A DNA stretch of 64,000 nucleotides from Tenggerimyces sp963762635. GTDB lineage: Bacteria; Actinomycetota; Actinomycetes; Propionibacteriales; Actinopolymorphaceae. Location: assembly GCA_963762635.1 (NCBI GenBank), contig CAVXLQ010000022.1, positions 120,672 to 184,671 on the forward strand. Reading direction: 5' to 3'. The position numbers and the translations under genes are program-made. Shown here piece by piece: positions 1 through 8,743 of this stretch. Within the stretch, counting starts at the first letter, position 1. Each line of letters starts with the position of its first letter. Under the pieces are notes generated by a model that worked only from the letters and a program-made list of their open reading frames with translations, made no database searches and was not told the DNA's origin.

Positions 1-1
1 C

Positions 2-1204
2 TCCGCTCCCGGCGCCACGTTGGTCAAGCTGATGGGCCGTCCCTGGCACGAGTCCCAGGAGTTCGCCCTGCGGGCGCGGCGCGTCCGCGACATCGGCGTC
101 CGTTCGGCGATGGTGCAGTGGATCTTCATCGCCGCGCTCACCTTGGTCTCGGCGCTGGCGTTGGCCGTGGTGTACGGGCTCGGCGGTTTCTACGCGCTGG
201 CCGGCACGCTCGATCCCGGTGACGTCGTCGCGCTGTCGTTCCTGCTCGTCCGCCTGTACGCGCCGCTCACCGCGCTGGCGAGCGCCCGCGTCGAGGTGAT
301 GAGCGCGCTGGTCAGCTTCGAGCGCGTCTTCGAGGTGCTCGACCTCGAGCCGCTGATCCAGGAGAAGCCTTCGCCGAAGAAGGTGCCGGACGGTCCTGCC
401 GCGGTGGAGTTCTCGAACGTGAAGTTCTCCTATCCCTCGGCCGACAAGGTCTCGCTGGCGTCGCTGGAGGAGGTCGCGAAGCTCGACACCCGCGGCGGCG
501 ACGAGGTGCTGCACGGCATCTCGTTCCGTGCCGAGCCGGGGCAGATGGTCGCGCTGGTGGGCTCGTCCGGCGCGGGCAAGTCGACGATCGCGAGCCTGCT
601 GCCGCGGTTGTACGACGTGGACTCGGGCTCGGTGACGATCGGCGGGGTGGACGTACGGGACCTGTCGTTCGACTCGATCCGGGACGCGCTCGGCATGGTC
701 ACGCAGGACGGGCACCTGTTCCACGAGTCGATCCGGTCGAACCTGCTGCTCGCCGCGCCGGAAGCCACCGACGACGAGATCTGGGAGGCGCTGCGGCGGT
801 CGAGGCTGGACACGTTGATCGGCTCGCTGCCCGACGGCCTGGAGACGGTCGTGGGGGAGCGCGGCTACCGGCTGTCCGGTGGCGAACGGCAGCGGCTCAC
901 GATCGCCCGGCTCCTGCTGGCCAAGCCGCGCATCGTGATCCTCGACGAGGCGACGGCACACCTCGACTCCACGTCGGAGGCCGCTGTGCAGGCGGCTCTT
1001 GGGGAGGCGCTGGCGGGCCGTACCGCGGTGGTGATCGCCCACCGGCTGTCGACCGTACGGGCCGCCGACCTGATCCTCGTGATCGAGGACGGCGTGGTGG
1101 TCGAACGCGGCACCCACACCGAGCTCCTCGCCACCGGCGGCCGCTACAGCGAGCTGTACCAGACCCAGTTCGACCGCGAGGACAGCCCGGCGCCGGTCGC
1201 GTAG
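2..1204 (+). CDS. ABC exporter, membrane plus ATPase half-transporter (5' truncated by window)
   Basis: The reading frame is open to the left edge, so the gene begins upstream; a TTG at 20 is only an internal codon. The visible N-terminal part is the end of a type IV ABC exporter membrane domain, with two hydrophobic segments (about nt 110-260). The nucleotide-binding domain follows: Walker A GSSGAGKST near nt 561-587, Q-loop VTQDG, signature LSGGE near nt 872-886, Walker B ILDEAT near nt 938-955 and H-loop AHRLST. This architecture exports lipids, peptides or drugs as a homo- or heterodimer; the substrate cannot be read from sequence. It converges on the xanthine dehydrogenase gene downstream. 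Confidence 0.93.
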   Translation, partial: SAPGATLVKLMGRPWHESQEFALRARRVRDIGVRSAMVQWIFIAALTLVSALALAVVYGLGGFYALAGTLDPGDVVALSFLLVRLYAPLTALASARVEVMSALVSFERVFEVLDLEPLIQEKPSPKKVPDGPAAVEFSNVKFSYPSADKVSLASLEEVAKLDTRGGDEVLHGISFRAEPGQMVALVGSSGAGKSTIASLLPRLYDVDSGSVTIGGVDVRDLSFDSIRDALGMVTQDGHLFHESIRSNLLLAAPEATDDEIWEALRRSRLDTLIGSLPDGLETVVGERGYRLSGGERQRLTIARLLLAKPRIVILDEATAHLDSTSEAAVQAALGEALAGRTAVVIAHRLSTVRAADLILVIEDGVVVERGTHTELLATGGRYSELYQTQFDREDSPAPVA

Positions 1205-1222
1205 AAACGGACAGGAGTGGAT

Positions 1223-1282
1223 GTCCCCTTCCCGCTAGACTTGCCGTACCTCGGGGCTGATGTCGTCTAGTGGGACGGGGAC
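1223..1282. terminator. Long hairpin between convergent genes, probable bidirectional terminator
   Basis: Two 18-nt arms at 1223-1240 and 1265-1282 match as inverted repeats at 16 of 18 positions, around a 24-nt loop. The hairpin lies 19 nt after the ABC exporter stop and in front of the convergent xanthine dehydrogenase stop. No T-run follows, as is usual in high-GC actinobacteria. Its role as terminator is inferred from position and stem strength. Confidence 0.55.
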
Positions 1283-1342
1283 AGCTCCAACACATAGACC
1301 GGATCCACCACCACGCCATCGGCTCGCACGCAGCGGTCGGCC

Positions 1343-1390
1343 GAGTTGTTGGAGAGATCTCGGGATAGAGGCCGACAGCTGTCCAACAGG
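1343..1390 (-). repeat. Interspersed palindromic repeat, copy 1 (minus orientation)
   Basis: Imperfect hairpin starting with GTTGTTGGA and ending with TCCAACAG, with the inner motif GATAGAGGCCGA. The same motif and stem plan occur at 30142, 30292, 30525, 35692 and 35789. This copy lies between the ABC exporter and the xanthine dehydrogenase operon and is more diverged in its stem than the others. Confidence 0.7.
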
Positions 1391-1408
1391 TGCTCGGCTC
1401 GCCCCTGG

Positions 1409-3643
1409 CTAGACGCCGGTGATGTCTTCCGGCCGTACGGGGATCCGGGTCAGCGCACGGCCGGTCGCGGCGCGGATCGCCGCGACGATGGCGGGGGTGG
1501 AGGAGATGGTCGGGGGTTCGCCGATTCCCCTCAACCCGTACGGGGCGTGGGGGTCGGCCAGCTCCAGTACGTCGATGGTCATCGGTGGCATGTCGAGGAT
1601 CGTCGGGATCAGGTAGTCGGTGAACGACGGGTTGCGCACCTTTCCGTTCGACACCTGGATCTCCTCCATCACCGCCAACCCCAAGCCCTGCGCGGATCCG
1701 CCCTGGATCTGGCCGAGGACGTTGCGCGGGTTCATCGCCTTCCCGACGTCCTGCGCGCACGCCAGCTCCACGACCCGCACCAGGCCGAGCTCCACGTCCA
1801 CGTCGACCACCGCTCGATGGGCCGCGAACCCATACTGCAGATGCGCGTCGCCCTGTCCCGTAAGGGGATCGAGCGGACGGGTTGGCCGGTGCCGCCACTC
1901 CACCGTCTCGTCGACGACCGAAGAACCCAACACGGCAACGAGATCCAGCGAATCGAACGAAGCGTCGCCAGCGAGCTTCACCACCCGCGCGCGCACCGCT
2001 TCGCAGGCAGCCTTGACCGCGCCGCCCGTCACGTACGTCTGCCGCGAGGCCGAGCTCGACCCCGCGCTCCCGACCGACGTGTCGGCTGGCGCCATCGTCA
2101 CGTGAGACACACCCAGCTCGGTACGGGCGATCTGCGACATCACGGTCACCAGGCCCTGCCCGACCTCGGCCGCCGCCGTGTGCACCGACGCCACCGGCTC
2201 GCCGGCCACCACCTGCAGCACCACACGGGCCGTCGAGTAGTCGTCGAAGCCCTCCGAGAAGCCGACGTTCTTGATCCCGACCGCGTAGCCGACGCCGCGC
2301 ACCACGCCCTCGCCGTGCGTCACGTTCGACACGCCGCCCGGCATCGACCGCAGATCCGCGGAGGCCGGCGGGGGGAGTGGTTTCGCCTTCACCCGTTCGA
2401 GAATCTCCGCCACCGGCGCAGGCGAGTCCACCACCTGACCGGTCGGCAACACGGACCCCTCGCTCATCGCGTTCAACACCCGCAGGGAGACCGGGTCCAT
2501 CCCCAAGGCCAAGGCCAGCTTGTCCATCTGCGACTCGTAGGCGAACGCCGCCTGCACCGCGCCGAAGCCGCGCATCGCGCCGCAGGGCGGGTTGTTCGTG
2601 TACATCCCCCAGCAGTCCATCGCCACATGAGGAACGTTGTACGGACCGATGCCGAGGGTCGCCGCGTTGCCCGTCACCGCGGTCGTCGTGGACGCGTACG
2701 CGCCGCCGTCCAGGTGGATCTGCGCGCGAACGTAGACAAGCTCGCCCGAACGGGTCGCGCCGTGCTCGTACCGCAGCACCGCCGGATGCCGGTGCACGTG
2801 CCCGAAGAAGGACTCCTCACGGGAGTAGACCATCTTCACCGGCTTGCGCGTGTGCAGCGCCAGCATGCACGCGTGCACCTGGATCGAGATGTCCTCGCGC
2901 CCACCGAACGCGCCACCCACGCCGGCGAGCGTCATCCGCACCTTGTCGGCGGGGAGGCCGAGGCAGTTCGCGACCTGCCGTTGGTCCAGATGCAGCCACT
3001 GCGTCGCGACGTAGAGGTCGACCCCGCCATCCTCGGCGGGAACGGCGAGTCCGGACTCCGGTCCGAGGAACGCCTGGTCCTGCATGCCCACGTGATATTC
3101 GCCGGTCACCACGACGTCAGCCTCGACGTCGTCGGGCGTGCCCGAACGGATGCGCACGTGCCGCACGACGTTGCCGCCAGGATGCAGGTGCGGTACACCG
3201 TCGAAGGCAGCTGTCTCGACATCGACGACCGGCTCGAGCACGTCGTACTCCACCGCGATCCGGTCGACCGCGCGACGCGCCGTCTCCGGATGGTCCGCCG
3301 CGACGACGGCGACCGGCTCGCCGTGGTAGCGCACGACGTCGACCGCGAGCACCGGCTGGTCGAGACGGGTTTCCTCATGCCCGTAGGCGTTCTCGCCTGG
3401 TACGTCCTCGTGCGTGAGGACCGCGTAGACGCCCGGCAAGGCCAGTGCGGCCGAGATGTCGACCGACACGATCCGCGCGTACGGATGCGGGCTGCGCAAG
3501 GTCGCGCCCCACAGCATGTCCTCGTGCCACAGATCGGACGAGTACGCGAACTCCCCACGTACCTTGAGGATTCCGTCCGGTCGCAGCGGGCTCTCGCCCA
3601 CCCCGCCGACGGTCCGCGACCCGATGTCAGTAGGAGCGGTCAT
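1409..3643 (-). CDS. pucD: Xanthine dehydrogenase, molybdopterin-binding subunit
   Basis: 744 aa, full length for the separate large subunit of bacterial three-subunit xanthine dehydrogenases. It would hold the Mo-cofactor and oxidise hypoxanthine/xanthine to urate together with the 2Fe-2S and FAD subunits encoded upstream. The N-terminal aldehyde oxidase/xanthine dehydrogenase hammerhead region (RPDGILKVRGEFAYSSDL) is followed by the Mo-binding domain, including GGAFGGRED, MRGFGAVQAAFA and the C-terminal GIGEPPT region. The start ATG overlaps the stop of the deaminase gene by 4 bp (ATGA), so translation is likely coupled. It is the last gene of the purine operon. Exact substrate is inferred from the uricase context. 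Confidence 0.92.
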   Translation of the reverse strand: MTAPTDIGSRTVGGVGESPLRPDGILKVRGEFAYSSDLWHEDMLWGATLRSPHPYARIVSVDISAALALPGVYAVLTHEDVPGENAYGHEETRLDQPVLAVDVVRYHGEPVAVVAADHPETARRAVDRIAVEYDVLEPVVDVETAAFDGVPHLHPGGNVVRHVRIRSGTPDDVEADVVVTGEYHVGMQDQAFLGPESGLAVPAEDGGVDLYVATQWLHLDQRQVANCLGLPADKVRMTLAGVGGAFGGREDISIQVHACMLALHTRKPVKMVYSREESFFGHVHRHPAVLRYEHGATRSGELVYVRAQIHLDGGAYASTTTAVTGNAATLGIGPYNVPHVAMDCWGMYTNNPPCGAMRGFGAVQAAFAYESQMDKLALALGMDPVSLRVLNAMSEGSVLPTGQVVDSPAPVAEILERVKAKPLPPPASADLRSMPGGVSNVTHGEGVVRGVGYAVGIKNVGFSEGFDDYSTARVVLQVVAGEPVASVHTAAAEVGQGLVTVMSQIARTELGVSHVTMAPADTSVGSAGSSSASRQTYVTGGAVKAACEAVRARVVKLAGDASFDSLDLVAVLGSSVVDETVEWRHRPTRPLDPLTGQGDAHLQYGFAAHRAVVDVDVELGLVRVVELACAQDVGKAMNPRNVLGQIQGGSAQGLGLAVMEEIQVSNGKVRNPSFTDYLIPTILDMPPMTIDVLELADPHAPYGLRGIGEPPTISSTPAIVAAIRAATGRALTRIPVRPEDITGV

Positions 3644-4983
3644 GACGCCATCCGCCGACCCACGACAGCCAGCTCAGAGGCGATCTCCGTCTCCGACGCG
3701 GTCAGTAGCGCATCGGACTCGACGACCGCCTCGCCACCGACGAGCAACAACGCCAGCGGCGGAACGTCGGAGAACACCAACGCCGCGACGGGATCCATGA
3801 TCCCGGCGTGATCCAACCCGGACAGCCGCCACACCGCGAGGTCGGCCAGCTTGCCCACCTCGAGCGAACCGAGCTCGTTCTGCCGGCCGAGGCACCGAGC
3901 GCCGCCCATCGTCGCCAGCCACAGGGCCTGCCGCGGCGTCAACGCGGTCGCGCCGTCCCGCCACCGTGCGACGTACAGCGCCTCCTGCAGCTCACCGGCC
4001 AACCCGCCTGCCTCGTGCGAGGCGGCACCGTCCACACCGAGCCCCACCGGAGCACCGGCGTCGAGCAGCGCGCGAACGGGAGCCATGCCCGCCGCGATCC
4101 GCGCGTTCGAGCTCGGGCAGTGCGCGACCCCGGTCTGCGAAGCCCCGAGCCGGACGATCGCGTCGTCGTCGAAGTGGATGCCGTGCGCGAGCCACACGTC
4201 GTCGGCGAGCCAGCCGAGCTCGTCGGCATAGTCGATCGGCTTCACGCCGAACTCCGCCAAACACTGCTCTTCCTCGTCGACCGTCTCCGCGAGGTGGGTG
4301 TGCAGCCGCGTCCCCGTACGCCGGGCCAGCTCCGCGCCCTCCCGCATCAGCTCCTTGCTGACGGTGAACGGCGAGCAAGGCCCCACTGCCACCTGGATCA
4401 TCGCCGAAGGCGACGGGTCGTGGAATCGCTTGATCGCCTCCTCGGTGGCGAGCAACGCGGTCTCGGTCGACTCGACCACGCTGTCCGGCGGCAGCCCGCC
4501 GTGCGACTCGCCGCGGTCCATCGACCCGCGCACGCCGAGCAGCCGGATGCCCACCCGTTCCGCACCGCGGACGACCGCGCCGAACACGTCGCCACCGTCG
4601 CGCGGATGCAGGTAGCAGTGGTCCGCCGCCAACGTGCAGCCGGACAACGCGAGCTTCGCCAAGCCAGCCGAAGCAGCGGCGTAGAACTCGACCTCGGTCA
4701 GCCGCGCCCACACCGGATACAGAGTCGTCAGCCAGCCGAACAGGTCCGACTCGGGCGCGTAGCCACGCGTCGCCCACTGGTACAGGTGATGGTGGGTGTT
4801 GACGAAGCCCGGCGTCACCAGACACCCCGACCCGTCCACCAACCGGTCGACCTCGCCCGATGGTGCCGGCCCCGGGCCGACCGCGGTGATGCGGCCGTCC
4901 TCGACGACGACATGCCCGTCGGCGTACTCGTTGCTCGCGTGATCGACCGTCGCGATCGCGGCGTGCTCGATGACCGTCCTCAT
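3640..4983 (-). CDS. 8-oxoguanine deaminase / guanine deaminase-like amidohydrolase
   Basis: 447 aa amidohydrolase of the metal-dependent TIM-barrel superfamily. Visible metal ligands and active-site motifs are NTHHHLYQ (about residue 63), HTHLAET, the HGIHF histidine and VDGAASHE. The sequence matches the family usually annotated as 8-oxoguanine deaminase (to urate) or related guanine/hydroxyatrazine deaminases. It sits between the 2Fe-2S and Mo subunits of xanthine dehydrogenase, overlapping each by 4 bp, which ties it to purine breakdown: deaminated product would be urate (from 8-oxoguanine) or xanthine (from guanine). Which substrate is used cannot be settled from the sequence alone. Confidence 0.85.
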   Translation of the reverse strand: MRTVIEHAAIATVDHASNEYADGHVVVEDGRITAVGPGPAPSGEVDRLVDGSGCLVTPGFVNTHHHLYQWATRGYAPESDLFGWLTTLYPVWARLTEVEFYAAASAGLAKLALSGCTLAADHCYLHPRDGGDVFGAVVRGAERVGIRLLGVRGSMDRGESHGGLPPDSVVESTETALLATEEAIKRFHDPSPSAMIQVAVGPCSPFTVSKELMREGAELARRTGTRLHTHLAETVDEEEQCLAEFGVKPIDYADELGWLADDVWLAHGIHFDDDAIVRLGASQTGVAHCPSSNARIAAGMAPVRALLDAGAPVGLGVDGAASHEAGGLAGELQEALYVARWRDGATALTPRQALWLATMGGARCLGRQNELGSLEVGKLADLAVWRLSGLDHAGIMDPVAALVFSDVPPLALLLVGGEAVVESDALLTASETEIASELAVVGRRMAS

Positions 4984-5459
4984 TGCTCAACCCCCGTTCG
5001 CGCACGGCTCGCCGCGAGGCGCACCGCGTCGATGATCATCTCGTACCCGGTGCAACGGCACAGGTTGCCCGCCAGCGCTTCGCGGATCTCGGCGTCCGAC
5101 GGGTCGGGGTCGCGGCGCAGCAGATCGTGCGTCTGAACGATCAACCCCGGCGTGCAGAACCCGCACTGCACCGCGCCCGCCTCGATGAACGCCTCCTGCA
5201 CGGGATCCAGCTGGTCCCCGGAGGACAGGCCCTCGACCGTACGAACGTCCCGGTCCTGCACCTGCCCGGCGGCGACGAGGCACGAGCACACCGAGACGTC
5301 GTCGAGATAGACCGTGCAGGAACCACATTCGCCTTGCTCACAAGCGTTCTTGGAACCCGGCAGACCCATCCGCTCCCGCAGGACGTAGAGCAGGCTCTCG
5401 CCCTCCCAGACGTCGTCCGCCTCCTGCAAGGTCCCGTTGACAGTGAACGTCACGCGCAT
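4980..5459 (-). CDS. pucE: Xanthine dehydrogenase, 2Fe-2S subunit
   Basis: 159 aa when started at the ATG at 5459; a GTG at 5468 is in frame but the ATG has a GGGAG about 10 nt upstream and forms TGATG with the preceding stop. The N-terminal plant-type ferredoxin cluster is CEQGECGSCTVYL with a second cysteine pair VCSCL. The C-terminal all-helical 2Fe-2S domain carries QCGFCTPG and NLCRCTGY. It passes electrons from the Mo subunit to the FAD subunit. Overlaps of 1 bp upstream and 4 bp downstream indicate coupled translation. Confidence 0.93.
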   Translation of the reverse strand: MRVTFTVNGTLQEADDVWEGESLLYVLRERMGLPGSKNACEQGECGSCTVYLDDVSVCSCLVAAGQVQDRDVRTVEGLSSGDQLDPVQEAFIEAGAVQCGFCTPGLIVQTHDLLRRDPDPSDAEIREALAGNLCRCTGYEMIIDAVRLAASRARTGVEQ

Positions 5460-6322
5460 CAGGACCACGCTCCCGTTTGATAGTCGTGCCAGGCCCAGCC
5501 CAGCGTGCGGCGGGCCAGCACGCTCAGAGCGTGCCGGCGGTACGCCGCGGTTCCCCGTACGTCGTCGATCGGCGAAGCGGCGGCCGCGACCAGCCGTCCG
5601 AACTCCAGACCCACAGCTCCCGGCAGCTCAGCCCGCGTCTCCCACGGCAGCGACTGGGCCAGGAACGTGTCCGCCTCGGCCGCCCGCACCGGAGTCGGCG
5701 CCGCCGAGCCGATCCCCGTCCCCACGGACCGCGTCCGCGGGTGCAGGGCGAGGCCGAACGCGCACACCGCGATCACCATCGCGTTTCGCGTTCCCACCTT
5801 GCTGAACTGCTGTGGACCAGTGGCGACGGGCAGCCGTACCGAGTGGATCAGCTCGTCCGGGGCGAGCGAGCTCCTCTTCACCCCGGTGAAGTAGTCGTCG
5901 ATCGCGATCTCGCGGCGTCCCCGTACGGACTCCGCCACCACCACCGCGTCCGACGCGAGCAACGGGGGATGGGCGTCGCCGGCCGGCGACGCGGACCCCA
6001 GGTTGCCGCCGACCGTTCCCCGGTTGCGGATCTGCGGCGACCCGACGGTCCGCGACGCGAGCGCGAGCCCGGGCAGCCGGTCGCCGAGCTCGGCGATGAT
6101 CCGCGTGTACGGCACGCCAGCACCGAGCTGGATCGAGCCGTTCGACGGGCTCCAGTCGCCGAGCTCCTTCACCCCACCGAGGTCGAGCAGGACGTCCGGC
6201 CGCCGAACGTCGAAGTTCAGCTCGACCATGATGTCCGTGCCACCACGAATCGGCACGGCGGAAGGATGCTCGGCCTTGGCGGCGAGGGCATCGGTCCAGG
6301 TCGTCGGCCTCAGGAACTCCAT
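5459..6322 (-). CDS. pucC: Xanthine dehydrogenase, FAD-binding subunit
   Basis: 287 aa, normal for the separate FAD subunit (CoxM-like). FAD contacts are IRGGTDIMVELN near residues 25-36 and TVGGNLGSASPAGD near residues 103-116. A C-terminal CO dehydrogenase flavoprotein-type domain follows. A GAGG lies about 9 nt before the ATG. It starts 10 nt after the permease gene and is followed by the 2Fe-2S subunit, giving the order FAD, 2Fe-2S, deaminase, Mo. The subunit transfers electrons from the iron-sulfur clusters to NAD+ or another acceptor. Confidence 0.92.
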   Translation of the reverse strand: MEFLRPTTWTDALAAKAEHPSAVPIRGGTDIMVELNFDVRRPDVLLDLGGVKELGDWSPSNGSIQLGAGVPYTRIIAELGDRLPGLALASRTVGSPQIRNRGTVGGNLGSASPAGDAHPPLLASDAVVVAESVRGRREIAIDDYFTGVKRSSLAPDELIHSVRLPVATGPQQFSKVGTRNAMVIAVCAFGLALHPRTRSVGTGIGSAAPTPVRAAEADTFLAQSLPWETRAELPGAVGLEFGRLVAAAASPIDDVRGTAAYRRHALSVLARRTLGWAWHDYQTGAWS

Positions 6323-6332
6323 GACAGGTACC

Positions 6333-7694
6333 TCACCGAGCTGATCGTGCCATGTCCGCGGACTCTCCGGCGGCTGATCCGTTCTTCGACGGCAGGTGGT
6401 TGAACAGCAGGTTCAACAGGATCGCCGCGATCGACCCCGCCGCGATGCCGGAGTCCATCACCGTACGGAACCAGGTCGGGAACTCCGCGTAGATCGTCGG
6501 CGCACCGACCGGCACCAGCCCGATGCCGAGTGCGACGGCGACGATGAAGAAGTTGTTGTTGTCCTTGAACGACACCTGCGACAGCGTGCGCACACCGTAC
6601 GCCGCCACCGTGCCGAACATCGCGATGCCGGCACCGCCCAGCACGGGCAGCGGCACGGCCGCCACGACCTCACCCAGCACGGGCACCAGGCCGAGCAGGA
6701 CGAGGATCGCACCGCCGGCGGCGACCACGAACCGGCTGCGTACCTTGGTGAGCCCGATCAGCCCGACGTTCTGGCCGAACGCGGTGTAGGGGAATGTATT
6801 GAAGATGCCACCGAGGATCGTCGACAGCCCGTCCGCGCGCAGCCCGTCGGCGAGCACGACGCGGTCGACCTTCTTGTCGACGAGGTCGCCGATCGCGAGG
6901 ATCGAGCCGCTCGTCTCGGTCATCGTGACGAGCATGACGATCACCATCGCGACGATCGCGCCGAGCTCGAACGTGGGCAGGCCGAAGTGGAACGGCGTAC
7001 TCACCCCGAACAGCGGCGCGTCACCCACCTTGGAGAAGTCGGTGAAGCCGAGCGGGATCGCCACCAGGGTGCCGATCACGATGCCGAGCAGGACGGAGAT
7101 GCGGCTGAGGAACGGCGGCGCGAACCGCTGCAGCAGCAGCACGACGAGCAGCACACCGGCCGCCAGAGCGAGGTTGCGGGGAGCGCCGAAGCTCGGGGCG
7201 CCGACACCGCCACCGGCCCAGTTCACCGCGACCGGCAGCAGGCTGATGCCGATGATGAGGATGATCGTGCCGGTCACCAGCGGCGGGAAGAACCTCAGGA
7301 GCCGGCCGAAGACCGGCGCGAGGATGACCACCATCACCCCGGAGAGGATCACCGCGCCGTAGATCGCCGGCAGCCCGCCGCCGGTCGTCGCGATGATCAC
7401 CATCGGCGTGACCGCGGTGAACGTACAGCCCTGCATGAGCGGCATGCGTACGCCGAACCGCCACACGCCGATGCACTGGATCAGCGTGGCGATGCCGGAG
7501 ATGAGCAGGTCGGCGTTGATCAGGTACGCGAGGTCGGCGCTGGGCAGCTTCATCGCGCCGCCGACGATCAGCGGAACGGCGACAGCACCGGCGTACATCG
7601 CGAGCACGTGTTGGAAACCGAGAGCAGCGAGCTGCCCCCACGGAGGCACGCGGTCGACCGCTGCCTTCGGGGGTTGGAGGGTGTCGTCGCTCAT
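6333..7694 (-). CDS. NCS2 family purine permease (xanthine/urate type)
   Basis: 453 aa integral membrane protein with about 12-14 hydrophobic segments. The nucleobase:cation symporter-2 signature is visible in the stretch TETSGSILAIGDLV...DGLRADGLSTILGG and the NTFPYTAFGQNVGLI motif characteristic of the xanthine/uric acid subgroup rather than the uracil subgroup. AAAGGAG lies about 6 nt before the ATG. It is placed between uricase (9 nt upstream) and the xanthine dehydrogenase genes, so import of xanthine or urate is the best assignment; the exact substrate is inferred. Confidence 0.9.
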   Translation of the reverse strand: MSDDTLQPPKAAVDRVPPWGQLAALGFQHVLAMYAGAVAVPLIVGGAMKLPSADLAYLINADLLISGIATLIQCIGVWRFGVRMPLMQGCTFTAVTPMVIIATTGGGLPAIYGAVILSGVMVVILAPVFGRLLRFFPPLVTGTIILIIGISLLPVAVNWAGGGVGAPSFGAPRNLALAAGVLLVVLLLQRFAPPFLSRISVLLGIVIGTLVAIPLGFTDFSKVGDAPLFGVSTPFHFGLPTFELGAIVAMVIVMLVTMTETSGSILAIGDLVDKKVDRVVLADGLRADGLSTILGGIFNTFPYTAFGQNVGLIGLTKVRSRFVVAAGGAILVLLGLVPVLGEVVAAVPLPVLGGAGIAMFGTVAAYGVRTLSQVSFKDNNNFFIVAVALGIGLVPVGAPTIYAEFPTWFRTVMDSGIAAGSIAAILLNLLFNHLPSKNGSAAGESADMARSAR

Positions 7695-7703
7695 GGGGCT
7701 CCT

Positions 7704-8561
7704 TTACCAGGCGTCTTCTGCGGATGGGAAATCGTCGCGCTGGACCGTGCCCTGGATCAGCCCGTACGGTCGGTCGTCGGCGTGGAACACCTCACCGGGA
7801 TTGGTGAGCCCGAAGGGTTCGAGGTCGACGATGAAATGGTGTTTGTTCGGTAGCGATAGCCGGATCTCGGCAAGGCTGGGTTGACGCTCGAGGACTTGGT
7901 GTCCCATCGCGTAGAGGGTCTGCTGAAGCGAGTAGCTGTACGTGCCGACGAACGCGTCAAGTAGCGCTTGCCTCGCCTGCTGGTACGACGCGCCCCAGTC
8001 CTCGGCGTGCGTGCCGTGCCGCCAGTGCGCGTCGACCGCGGTCGCGAGGATCCGGTCCTGCGTCTCGCCGAGCGTCGTGTACTCGTCGCGCGGGAAGCCC
8101 CAGAACTCCGAGTCCGTCGAGTTCAGCACGACGAGTCCCTCGACGCCGGAGACGACGTGGGCGTTCGTGCCGTCGTAGGTGACGGTCGTCGTACGGACCG
8201 CCGCCTCGCCGCGGGCGAACGAGTGGGGCGCGTCGCCGATGCGCTGCCACGCGTACTGCTCGATCCCGACCCGCGCCCGGTGGATCGGCTCCTGGGAGTC
8301 GACGAAGTGCCGCGCCAGCCGCAGCGCGAACGCCTCGATCTCGCCGACGCCGTCGCGCGCGAACGCGTACACGGTGTTCTTCTGCGTGTCGGTCGGCAGC
8401 ACCTTGGCGTTGTCGCCGGTGAGGTGCGTGTCGACGAGATCGCCGGACAGCTGCGTGCTCACGTTCAGGTCGGTGATCCGGTGCTCGGGGGAGTCGCGGT
8501 CGATGCGGACGACGCGCGTCTCGGCCTTGCCGTACCGGTTGGGACCCAGCTCGATGGCCAT
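7704..8561 (-). CDS. uox: Urate oxidase (uricase)
   Basis: 285 aa, family length. Cofactor-free oxidase that converts urate to 5-hydroxyisourate. Both tunnel-fold repeats are present; visible signatures are GPNRYGKAE with the catalytic lysine at residue 12, the VLPTDTQKNTVY loop with the active-site threonine, and the C-terminal HHFIVDLEPFGL region. The ATG at 8561 lies directly against the end of a MITE-like element, so no normal ribosome binding site precedes it; the closest GAGAG is 13 nt away. Before the insertion the start would have followed AGGGGGAG and overlapped the HIU hydrolase stop. Expression may therefore be altered. Confidence 0.96.
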   Translation of the reverse strand: MAIELGPNRYGKAETRVVRIDRDSPEHRITDLNVSTQLSGDLVDTHLTGDNAKVLPTDTQKNTVYAFARDGVGEIEAFALRLARHFVDSQEPIHRARVGIEQYAWQRIGDAPHSFARGEAAVRTTTVTYDGTNAHVVSGVEGLVVLNSTDSEFWGFPRDEYTTLGETQDRILATAVDAHWRHGTHAEDWGASYQQARQALLDAFVGTYSYSLQQTLYAMGHQVLERQPSLAEIRLSLPNKHHFIVDLEPFGLTNPGEVFHADDRPYGLIQGTVQRDDFPSAEDAW

Positions 8562-8743
8562 TAGGCCGTGTCTCTCAAGTAGCGCCGGTCATCGCGCGCC
8601 GCGCGATGGCGCGCGGCGCCTCGCGCCCGGCTGGGCGTGGTGCAGGAGGAATTCATAGTTGGTCCTATGGGTGACGAACTGGACCGCGGCCAGGCGGGAT
8701 GCGAGGTGTCGCGCGTCAGGCGATAGTTGAGAGACACGGCCTA
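8562..8743. mobile_element. MITE-like element with 18-nt terminal inverted repeats, flanked by TA
   Basis: Perfect 18-nt inverted repeats occupy 8561-8578 and 8727-8744; the outermost base on each side is flanking sequence that happens to match. Similarity between the ends continues inward to about 29 nt with five mismatches. TA is present on both sides (8562-8563 and 8742-8743), as expected for a TA target duplication. The roughly 180-bp interior has a GC-rich palindrome near 8596-8625 and no credible gene, so the element is non-autonomous. Family (IS5/IS630-like ends GGCCGTGTCTCTC) is a guess. Confidence 0.8.

Noticed and set aside
1346..3811. Open frame of 821 codons on the plus strand
   Set aside because: Antisense shadow of the xanthine dehydrogenase Mo subunit, rich in R/H/D repeats and without domains.
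8562..8743. Small gene inside the element between uricase and HIU hydrolase
   Set aside because: Reading frames here only continue from neighbouring shadows; no start with an RBS, and the terminal inverted repeats explain the sequence better.
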